A DNA stretch of 64,000 nucleotides. It comes from Alphaproteobacteria bacterium. Its GTDB lineage: Bacteria > Pseudomonadota > Alphaproteobacteria > Rickettsiales > UBA998. The stretch covers positions 1-64,000 of the forward strand of contig RDZH01000015.1 in assembly GCA_004293935.1 (NCBI GenBank), read 5' to 3'. The notes beneath the pieces are model-generated. The model saw only the letters and a list, made by a program, of their open reading frames with translations. It ran no database searches and was not told the DNA's origin. Shown here piece by piece: positions 57,129 to 64,000 of this stretch (its first letter is position 1; every line of letters starts with the position of its first letter). The translations under genes were made by a program, and so were the position numbers.

Positions 57129-60113
57129 ATGCAGCCATTACGTCCTCAACCTGAATCTTCTGATCCGAGTGTGCCTCATGAACGTCCGTATCGTAAGCGA
57201 CGAAAGAAAAACCGTGTGCTGCGCTTGATTGGCTGGTGCATTAGCATTGGTGCAACCATGTCCGTGATCGGGTCGATCATCGTGTTGGGGATGTTTTATT
57301 ATTTTAGCAAAGAATTACCCGATAGCGGGAGTTTAGCAGATTATCAGCCTGCGGGCATGACGCGCCTTTATTCTAGCGATGGCGTGATGATGGCGGAATA
57401 TGCCAAAGAACGCCGTATTTTTGTGCCGTTTGAAGATATGCCACGTAATGTCATCCATGCCTTTATTGCAGCGGAAGATCAGCATTTTTATTCTCATGCG
57501 GGGATTGATCCACAAGGGATTGTGCGGGCATTATTGCAAAACCTCCGCAGTATGAGTACGGGCGAGCGTTCTTTGGTGGGCGGTTCAACGATCACGCAAC
57601 AGGTAGTGAAAAACTTCCTGCTGACGCGGGAAAAATCCTATGAGCGCAAAATTAAAGAGGCGATCCTCGCTTTGCGCATCACGCAAAATTATAGTAAAGA
57701 TCGCATATTAGAATTATACCTCAACGAGATTTATCTTGGCATGGGGGCGTATGGTGTGGCAGCGGCAGCGCAAGAATATTTCGGTAAAGAGTTACAAGCA
57801 TTAGCCACCGAAGAAATTGCCTTATTGGCAGGGATGCCCAAAGCTCCTTCTTATTATGATCCGATTCGTCGTCCTGAAGATGCCTTACAACGCCGTAATT
57901 ATGTGCTTGGGCGGATGGCAGAAGATGGCTATATTAACCAGAAAGAATATGAGCGGGCGTTGGCATCACCGTTGATTGTCAATCCACCTTCTCATACAGC
58001 ACGTATCAAATCCCCATTTTTTTCAGAGGATGTACGGCGTTGGTTATTGCAGCGTTTTGGGGATGAAAAGCTCTATCGCGGTAGCCTTTATGTGCATACC
58101 ACAGCGGATTTGAAGCTGCAAAAGATCATGGATGATTCCTTGCAGCTTACCTTGATTGATTATGATCGCCGTCATGGTTATCGCGGTGCGGTGACGCATA
58201 TGCCGTCAGATGAGAAAAATCCTACGGCATTTTTGTTGGAATGGGAAAAAAAGACACCTTTGCGCCCTGAGCAAAAATTAGCATGGGTCAAAGAATTGCG
58301 CCCAAAGGAAGCTATTGTTGAATTAGTGCGCATCGTGCCTATCAAAGATGCGGATGCGTCAGCAGGGATGATAGAGGAAGTGCAGATGGGAAGTATCCCG
58401 TTGGAGCATATGCGTTGGGCGCGTCCAATTTCTCCCTCAGGTGTGATGGGGGCAGTGCCATCCAAACCTGCCCAGATTATGCGCGTCGGTGATGTGGTGC
58501 TGGTCGATCCTATTAAGGGAAAAAAGAAGCTATATGCTCTTGCACAAGTGCCACAAGTGAATGGTGCGATGGTGGCATTGCGTCCGCAGACAGGGGAAGT
58601 ATTAGCGATGAGTGGGGGGTATAGTTCACTCAATAATTCGTTTAATCGTGCGACACAAGCGAAGCGTCAACCGGGTTCAAGTTTTAAGCCTTTTGTGTAT
58701 TTGGCAGCATTGGAACGCGGATTTTCGCCAAGCTCGCTTATCAGTGATGCGCCAATTTCGATCTCGCAAGGAGCGGGAAAACCTGCATGGCAACCGAAAA
58801 ATTATGATCGTGAATTTTGGGGGCCAACAACGCTTCGTACAGGATTAGAAAAATCGCGTAATGTGATGACGGTGCGGTTATCGCAAATGATCGGGATTAA
58901 ATCGATCATCCATGTGGGGCAACGTTTAGGAATGTATGATTCCTTGCCGAATGAATATTCCAGTGTGCTTGGTTCGCATGAAACGACCGTTTTGCGTTTG
59001 GCAACCGCCTATGGTATGATTGCCAATGGGGGATTGAAAATTGAACCTACCTTAGTGTATCGTGTAGATGATGCTAAGGGCAAGCATATTTATCAATCGG
59101 ATATGCGTCAGTGTGCGGGGTGCGCACAGTCTTTTGCTATACCCGTCAAGAAGAAGAAAGATGATGAAGAAGATAATAAAGAGGAGATGCCGTCTCCCGT
59201 GCCAGTGGCGCGGGAACATCCGCCTGAAATGCTTGAACAACGTGAGCGGTTGATTGATCCGCGTATTGCCTATCAAATGGTATCGTTGCTGCGTGGTGTG
59301 GTGCAACGCGGGACGGCAACAAGTGCGAAAAAACTTGGTTTTGATGTTGCGGGAAAAACAGGCACGACGAATGAAAGCCGTGATGCGTGGTTTGTGGGCT
59401 TCTCGCAAGATTTGGTGGTGGCAACCTATGTTGGCTATGATAATCCGAAAAATCTAGGACATAAAGAAACAGGAGGGCGCGTGGCACTTCCTGCCTTTAT
59501 ACGGTTGATGGAACGTACCTATGCTGCTGCGCCCCCACCAACCTTTATAAAGCCTCTAGGGATCGTGGAACGCTCCGTGGATCGTTATTCGGGTGCGCCT
59601 TCTTTGCCGTGGCAACAAGGGGGAAGTCATTCCGTTATTGGTGAAACCTATATTACGGGTGGACCTATTTTTATTCCGGGCAAGGCTATGGAAGAACCAG
59701 ATGAAGCGGCGGTTGCATCACAAGAATTACAAGATACGGGTGGCTATATGTCCAATGAGGGGGCATATGTGGGAACGTATGTCGATTCTTATGGGATTGA
59801 AAGGCAGGTGCTGGAGAACAGCACTGCCCCAGTGACAACCACCAATCAAGGTTTTGTACCACCTCCGCCAAGTGGTGGTTATATTACCCCTGAGGGAGTC
59901 TATAGCCCGAATCCACCGCAGCCCCAATTCACCCCCAATTCCGTGCAGGCTACGCCCGTTGCGCCACAAGGATATAAGCCGATACCGTTAGCCCCGCCAA
60001 CGCCCGTAGTGCCGTTGCCACGCAATCATCCTGAGCGTAAATGGGAAGATAGACGGCGCGTTTATGATGTGCGTCCACGTACCAATCCGAATGGCAGTGG
60101 CACGCTTTATTAA
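57129..60113 (+). CDS. mrcA: Penicillin-binding protein 1A
   Basis: About 994 residues from ATG 57129 (AAGG upstream). Basic cytoplasmic N-terminus with KRRKKNR, one membrane segment (about 33-60), GT51 transglycosylase (EDQHFYSHAGID, GGSTITQQVVKN, RKIKEAILALRI), an OB-like insert (about 310-470), and transpeptidase motifs GSSFKPF (SxxK), SRN and KTGTTNE. A Pro/Gly/Tyr-rich disordered tail (about 860-994) has repeated PPPPSGGYITPEG-type phrases. Polymerises and cross-links peptidoglycan. The amiC-mrcA-prfB order is typical of alphaproteobacteria. Confidence 0.96.
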   Translation: MQPLRPQPESSDPSVPHERPYRKRRKKNRVLRLIGWCISIGATMSVIGSIIVLGMFYYFSKELPDSGSLADYQPAGMTRLYSSDGVMMAEYAKERRIFVPFEDMPRNVIHAFIAAEDQHFYSHAGIDPQGIVRALLQNLRSMSTGERSLVGGSTITQQVVKNFLLTREKSYERKIKEAILALRITQNYSKDRILELYLNEIYLGMGAYGVAAAAQEYFGKELQALATEEIALLAGMPKAPSYYDPIRRPEDALQRRNYVLGRMAEDGYINQKEYERALASPLIVNPPSHTARIKSPFFSEDVRRWLLQRFGDEKLYRGSLYVHTTADLKLQKIMDDSLQLTLIDYDRRHGYRGAVTHMPSDEKNPTAFLLEWEKKTPLRPEQKLAWVKELRPKEAIVELVRIVPIKDADASAGMIEEVQMGSIPLEHMRWARPISPSGVMGAVPSKPAQIMRVGDVVLVDPIKGKKKLYALAQVPQVNGAMVALRPQTGEVLAMSGGYSSLNNSFNRATQAKRQPGSSFKPFVYLAALERGFSPSSLISDAPISISQGAGKPAWQPKNYDREFWGPTTLRTGLEKSRNVMTVRLSQMIGIKSIIHVGQRLGMYDSLPNEYSSVLGSHETTVLRLATAYGMIANGGLKIEPTLVYRVDDAKGKHIYQSDMRQCAGCAQSFAIPVKKKKDDEEDNKEEMPSPVPVAREHPPEMLEQRERLIDPRIAYQMVSLLRGVVQRGTATSAKKLGFDVAGKTGTTNESRDAWFVGFSQDLVVATYVGYDNPKNLGHKETGGRVALPAFIRLMERTYAAAPPPTFIKPLGIVERSVDRYSGAPSLPWQQGGSHSVIGETYITGGPIFIPGKAMEEPDEAAVASQELQDTGGYMSNEGAYVGTYVDSYGIERQVLENSTAPVTTTNQGFVPPPPSGGYITPEGVYSPNPPQPQFTPNSVQATPVAPQGYKPIPLAPPTPVVPLPRNHPERKWEDRRRVYDVRPRTNPNGSGTLY

Positions 60114-60136
60114 TTAGTTCATAGGAAGTACAAGCA

Positions 60137-61250
60137 ATGAAAGCAGAAATCGAACAATATATCGCCCAAATTCGTGAATCACAATCCTTGCTACGGAGGT
60201 ATCTTTGACTGGGATACGCTTGTTGCCAAATGTGATGCATTAAATATTCAAGCCGAAGACCCTGCTCTATGGGAGGATCAAGAAAAAGCACAAGCCTTGT
60301 TGCGGGAGCGTACTGCGGTGCAAGCACAGATTGATCAGTTGCAGGGGTTAGAAGCTGAATGTGATGATGCATGTGTGTTGGCAGAATTGGGAGATGAAGC
60401 AGGGGATGAACCAAGTATTTTAGAAGCAGAACGTGCTTTGATGCGCATTGCAGAATTATACAAAACTCTTGAAACGGAAAGTTTGTTATCAGGTGAAGCA
60501 GATGCCAATGATTGCTTTATCGAGATTCATGCAGGGGCAGGGGGAACAGAGAGCCAAGATTGGGCAGATATGTTGCTGCGTATGTATCGTCGTTGGGCAG
60601 AGCGTCGTGCCTTCAAGGTTGAATTGGTGCATGAGCAAGAGGGCGAAGGAGCGGGGATTAAATCAGCATCCATCAAGGTTACGGGGCATAATGCCTATGG
60701 ATGGGCAAAAACAGAGAGTGGCGTGCATCGTTTGGTGCGTATTTCACCCTTTGATAGTAATGCCCGCCGTCATACAAGTTTTTCTAGTGTGTGGGTGTCT
60801 CCTGTGGTGGATGATAATATCGTGGTGGATATTCAAGAAAAAGATTTGCGTATTGATACCTATCGCGCTTCAGGGGCGGGGGGGCAGCACGTCAACCGTA
60901 CTGATAGTGCGGTGCGCATTACGCATCTTCCATCAGGGATTGTTGTGCAATGTCAAAATGATCGCTCGCAACATAAAAATCGCGCTGAGGCTTTTTCGAT
61001 GCTACGTTCACGCCTTTATGAACGTGAGTTGCAGATGCGTGAAGCCAATGCCCAAGCCTTGAACTCGCAAAAAACGGATAATGGCTGGGGGCATCAGATA
61101 CGCTCTTATGTGCTGCACCCCTATCAACTCGTGAAAGATTCCCGCACGGCGGTAGAGACTGCGAATACGCAAGGCGTGCTGGATGGTGATATTTCGATAT
61201 TTCTTTCCGCAGCCTTGGCGCAGCGTGTGCAAGGCAAGCATGAATCGTAA
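60137..61250 (+). CDS. prfB: Peptide chain release factor 2, with programmed +1 frameshift
   Basis: Begins at ATG 60137 and runs 23 codons to an in-frame TGA at 60206; a +1 shift on CTT TGA C (after the internal Shine-Dalgarno-like GGAGG at 60195-60199) continues in the frame from 60207 to 61250, giving 370 residues. This is the classic RF2 autoregulation: low RF2 slows reading of TGA and favours the shift. The main frame carries the UGA/UAA-reading motif SPF in [11 protein letters not shown] and the catalytic GGQ in [11 protein letters not shown]. Follows mrcA after 23 nt. Confidence 0.95.
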
Positions 61251-61291
61251 TTACTCTTGCACGTAGCGTCAATTTAGGGCATAATCACGCC

Positions 61292-61597
61292 ATGAATGAT
61301 ACGCGCCCTCCTTCTCAAGCACATAATAACACTCCTATTGACGATGTTGATAGGTTTTTTACCGCTGTGGGGATTGGTGCTGTGGGTGCTGTTGTCGCGG
61401 GCATTGCGACCTATAAACAAATGGGTCACTTTGATAAGGTGAAAATTCCTGCCATTGGCTTTGCTACTCTTGCGACCGTAGCAACGATTGCGAATTACGC
61501 GCTTGATGCATCTAAGCCGAAAGAACATATTGATGCACACGCTACCATGCGTGAAGGCACAGTAGAATCATGTGAACCGGTGCGTGAGCGTGTGTGA
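61292..61597 (+). CDS. Small two-helix membrane protein, unknown
   Basis: 101 residues with two hydrophobic segments (about 24-43, FFTAVGIGAVGAVVAGIATY, and 54-71, PAIGFATLATVATIANYAL) and polar ends. No family recognised. CATAAT lies 8-14 nt before the ATG, with TTGCAC 17 nt further upstream, so a promoter giving a nearly leaderless transcript is possible. The stop is 1 nt from the convergent gene ending at 61599. Confidence 0.6.
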   Translation: MNDTRPPSQAHNNTPIDDVDRFFTAVGIGAVGAVVAGIATYKQMGHFDKVKIPAIGFATLATVATIANYALDASKPKEHIDAHATMREGTVESCEPVRERV

Positions 61598-61598
61598 T

Positions 61599-62324
61599 TT
61601 ATTCTTCTTGCACTTCAGGGCGATCAGGAAAGAGTGGGTGATACACCTTATCACGCACCCGAATATCATATTTATTTGTGATACCACCCTCAACATAGAG
61701 CAAGGCTTTAACGGGGCGTTGCACCTCGATTGGTTCTGCTAGCTCGGAGGGGATGATATTTTTAGCAATAGAGCGTATTTCACCATAGCTACTGATCATG
61801 ATGATGTCGTAAGCGGATTGATTTTCCGAAGGATCAATGCGTGTGGTGGTGGGTGTATCAAATACATAGAGCAGACCAAATTCATCATGAACATCAGTGG
61901 CATCATAAATCCAATTCGCTGCATTGCTTTGGGCGTTTTGGATGGTGATGATAAAATCAAATGTGCGACGCACATCTTTCATGGGAATATCCGCTTTGGG
62001 CGCAGTGTCAGGGATAGCTTGATCCTCTTTTTGTGCTTGATCCCATAAGGCTTGCATGGCTGCACCTTTGCCAAGATCGGGGCGCGTGCTTTCTAATTGT
62101 GCGCGGCGTTGCGCATTGGATAGCGGATAGGTGGATGGAGTTGATTCTTCTGGTTTCTTTTTGGCATCGGCAGGTGTGGTAGGCGTAGGGGCGGGTGCTT
62201 GTGGCTCTTGACGCACAGTGATGATGGCGAGTTGTTCACGTGCAAAAATCACAGAATCTTGTGCATGGATCGCGCAGGGTGCGAGCATGAGGGATAAGCA
62301 TGACCATAGATAAAAATGTTTCAT
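61599..62324 (-). CDS. Secreted protein with divergent DUF192-like domain
   Basis: 241 residues. Signal peptide (MKHFYLWSCLSLMLAPCAIHA, cut near 21), a Pro/Ala/Thr-rich linker (about 40-80), then a domain (about 115-235) whose order follows DUF192: DIPMKDVRRTFDFIITI, GLLYVFDTP, YDIIMISSYGEIRSIAKNI, PVKALLYVEGG. The DUF192 hallmark WMKNT is missing (the position reads DPSENQSAYD). Directly downstream of a canonical DUF192 gene on the same strand (12-nt gap), so the two may have arisen by duplication. Function unknown. Confidence 0.7.
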   Translation of the reverse strand: MKHFYLWSCLSLMLAPCAIHAQDSVIFAREQLAIITVRQEPQAPAPTPTTPADAKKKPEESTPSTYPLSNAQRRAQLESTRPDLGKGAAMQALWDQAQKEDQAIPDTAPKADIPMKDVRRTFDFIITIQNAQSNAANWIYDATDVHDEFGLLYVFDTPTTTRIDPSENQSAYDIIMISSYGEIRSIAKNIIPSELAEPIEVQRPVKALLYVEGGITNKYDIRVRDKVYHPLFPDRPEVQEE

Positions 62325-62336
62325 TGTGAATCCTTC

Positions 62337-62771
62337 TTAAGGGTTATTCCATATAAGTTTCGTGCCAATATCCATCTGATAGGCAGAGGCTGTGCCATGC
62401 GGTACTTCCAGCACATAGGCAACAGGCGCAGACGTACCGTGTGGCGTGAGATCATGCGGTTGTGCGTTTAATTCACGATGAATGATGTTTTTTGAGTCAT
62501 CAAGAAATACTATATCCAGTGCGATTAAAGTATTTTTCATCCACATAAAAATTGGCTGGGGCGGTTGATAAAAAAAGAGCATCCCCTCGTGTGGCAGAAG
62601 GCTTTGACGATGCATAAGCCCAATGCGATGTTCGGCATCGGTGCGTGCAGCTTCCGCCATGATGCAGGGTGCTTCGGGGGCGTGTGCCGTGCGTACACAT
62701 AAGCGTGTCCGTGCCTCAACGCTTGAGGCGGAATAAATAATCAGAAAGATTAGGATGAATAAAATACGCAT
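62337..62771 (-). CDS. DUF192 family secreted protein
   Basis: 144 residues from ATG 62771 (MRILFILIFLIIYSASSVEA signal peptide); the frame extends to 62807. DUF192 blocks: RTDAEHRIGLMHRQSLLPHE, GMLFFYQPP, MWMKNTLIALDIVFLD, VAYVLEVPHGTA. Small periplasmic or exported beta-barrel-like domain of unknown function, common in proteobacteria and archaea. Pairs with the divergent copy downstream. Confidence 0.92.
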   Translation of the reverse strand: MRILFILIFLIIYSASSVEARTRLCVRTAHAPEAPCIMAEAARTDAEHRIGLMHRQSLLPHEGMLFFYQPPQPIFMWMKNTLIALDIVFLDDSKNIIHRELNAQPHDLTPHGTSAPVAYVLEVPHGTASAYQMDIGTKLIWNNP

Positions 62772-62796
62772 GACTGCGTTGTATCGCACTAAGTAT

Positions 62797-62825
62797 TTGC
62801 GTGTCAATCAACAATAGGGTATAAT
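62797..62825 (+). promoter_or_regulatory. Sigma-70-like promoter for the 222-aa gene
   Basis: TTGCGT (62797-62802), 17-nt spacer, TATAAT (62820-62825), 44 nt upstream of the ATG at 62870. It overlaps the upstream edge of the divergent DUF192 gene. Confidence 0.6.
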
Positions 62826-62869
62826 AGAAGAAGAAGGCGTATAATTTTATTTCTGGGAGTGAGCTTCTT

Positions 62870-63538
62870 ATGACACGAATGTTTACAGGTGGTCGAGGTA
62901 ACGGAGAGACAAATAGTATTTTTTCCAAATATGGTCAGAGAAGTGCGAAAGACGTATTTATGAAAAAAATGCGTGGTATCGATGATTCGCAATTAACGGA
63001 AGAAGAGCGTTATCAAAAAATCGTTGATAAAAAAATGAGTGATTTGCGTCAAAAAGCCATGCAAGGGGGATCAAAATATAGCTTTACGCCTCCGGGATGT
63101 GCTGCTCCTGCGGAAGGGGAGAAGAAAGTTTCCAAAGGTATGGAGGCATTTATTCAGCGCGTTGCTGCGAAACAAGCAAAAGAAGAGCTGAAAAAAGAAA
63201 TTGAACGATCAAGCATCAAAATCAATGCCAAATATCTTACAGGGCAATTTGGTGGTGCGATCGGCAAGGATGGCAAAATATTTGGTCCAGATAGAAAATT
63301 AGTGGCGAAAATCAATAAGAAATCAGGAAGAATTATGAGTGAAACAGGGGTGTATATTGGCAAATATGATCCCAATTCACCCATGTCAGAATATAAAATT
63401 CAACAATATATTGCGAATGTCTATACCGCCGCGAAGAGGAAAGCTGAGAGTAGTGCGGGAGCGAGCGTGTGGGGTTCAGGTATGGGGAGCTTTTATGGTG
63501 GTAATAATGACGACAAAGGCGGGGGTTTTTGGGGATAG
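62870..63538 (+). CDS. Hypothetical basic protein with glycine-rich tail
   Basis: 222 residues; GGGAGTGAG precedes the ATG. Highly basic and hydrophilic, with no signal or membrane segment. A helical charged part (about 25-125, many Lys/Glu) is followed by short strand-turn units with a repeated feel: GAIGKDGKIFGPDRKLVAKI, KSGRIMSETGVYIGKYDP. The C-terminal 25 residues are Gly/Ser/Trp-rich (WGSGMGSFYGGNNDDKGGGF). No family recognised; candidates would be a nucleic-acid- or envelope-associated protein, but nothing decides this. Confidence 0.65.
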   Translation: MTRMFTGGRGNGETNSIFSKYGQRSAKDVFMKKMRGIDDSQLTEEERYQKIVDKKMSDLRQKAMQGGSKYSFTPPGCAAPAEGEKKVSKGMEAFIQRVAAKQAKEELKKEIERSSIKINAKYLTGQFGGAIGKDGKIFGPDRKLVAKINKKSGRIMSETGVYIGKYDPNSPMSEYKIQQYIANVYTAAKRKAESSAGASVWGSGMGSFYGGNNDDKGGGFWG

Positions 63539-63643
63539 ATTATAAAAAACCCTCAAAAAATGCATTTTTTCTTGTCATGAGCTGTGGGCGTTTTCTATAC
63601 CATAGAACGGATTGGGAAATATGGTATTTTCCATCCATTTCCT

Positions 63644-64000
63644 ATGGCAGGTGGTATGGTACTCGTTCTTCCTTTACTTAATCGCTTATGTGCCGATTAT
63701 CCTTTAGAGATACAACAATGGTTTCAGCAAAATTATCATGCACGCCCGGCACCACTGTATAGTTCCGTAGATTTGCGCCATTCTGGTTTCAAGATTGCCC
63801 CAGTTGATACGAATCTTTTTCCCGCAGGGTTTAATAATATCAGTGATGCAGCCTTTCATCGTGGTATTGAAGCCATGGGCGGGTTGATGCGGCGTGATTA
63901 TCCCGATGCCAAGCGTGTGATGTTTGTGATGGAACAACATACGCGTAATCTTCCTTATTTCGATAATGTCGCACGCCTATGTGCCATGATTGAAGGAGCA
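63644..64000 (+). CDS. gshA: Glutamate--cysteine ligase, GshA type (5' part)
   Basis: First 119 codons; the gene runs off the window. The frame begins at ATG 63644 (another Met at codon 5) with no clear ribosome-binding site. SSVDLRHSGFKIAPVDTNLFPAGFNNI (read in parts, about 43-69) is the signature of the proteobacterial GshA family (Pfam GshA), distinct from the E. coli and plant-type enzymes. Makes gamma-glutamylcysteine for glutathione, which fits the grxB gene at the other end of the window. Confidence 0.85.
   Translation, partial: MAGGMVLVLPLLNRLCADYPLEIQQWFQQNYHARPAPLYSSVDLRHSGFKIAPVDTNLFPAGFNNISDAAFHRGIEAMGGLMRRDYPDAKRVMFVMEQHTRNLPYFDNVARLCAMIEGA

Overview
The window reads as a chromosomal segment of a moderate-GC (by eye below 50%) alphaproteobacterium. 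Support comes from gene order and content: a ftsW-murG-murC-murB-ddl-ftsQ-ftsA division/wall run, a divergent rne / amiC-mrcA-prfB block, coaBC next to dut, a PutA without the ribbon-helix-helix domain, RNase E with an acidic insert in its S1 domain, and a proteobacterial-type GshA. Biosynthetic genes (cysE, cysK, aroK, aroB, metW, ilvC, leuA) argue against a strongly reduced endosymbiont. I cannot place it to genus.

Layout. 0.1-2.5 kb (minus strand): cysE, grxB, a small conserved protein, and two small membrane-anchored proteins separated by an intrinsic terminator. 2.6-6.2 kb (plus): tightly packed aroK-aroB-CorC/HlyC-metW. 6.3-10 kb: a 1239-residue protein that seems to carry a degenerate M48-peptidase-like N-terminus and a degenerate ABC1/UbiB-kinase-like C-terminus; this is the most unusual gene here. 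10.3-16.8 kb: glmS, then a convergent six-gene minus-strand run coaBC-dut-Rrf2 regulator-DJ-1-like-cysK-moeB. 16.9-21.7 kb (minus): two small proteins on either side of a MITE-like element, then mreB-pheT. 21.8-35.4 kb (plus): thrS, a hypothetical, the mur/fts cluster, pepA and a PhoR-like kinase. 35.6-41.7 kb: three unfamiliar membrane-type proteins around putA. 41.8-46.2 kb: an alanine/sodium symporter, a phage-type lysis pair (TM/coiled-coil protein plus M15 endolysin), DUF898 and an M48 protease. 46.4-50.7 kb: ilvC, an AT-rich lipoprotein gene, leuA and an RDD protein. 50.8-55.1 kb (minus): a membrane protein, ppx and rne. 55.7-61.6 kb (plus): amiC, mrcA and prfB (with its programmed +1 frameshift) and a small membrane protein. 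61.6-64 kb: two tandem DUF192-like secreted proteins, a glycine-tailed hypothetical, and the 5' part of gshA.

Intergenic DNA carries six copies of a palindromic repeat (GTCATKCCTGCG... type). Three of these sit inside a larger unit that starts with a 19-bp end related to TAACCTCAGTTTTGGATAA. One copy (17346-17592) has both ends as inverted repeats and looks like a complete non-autonomous element. No rRNA, tRNA, CRISPR array or transposase gene was seen.
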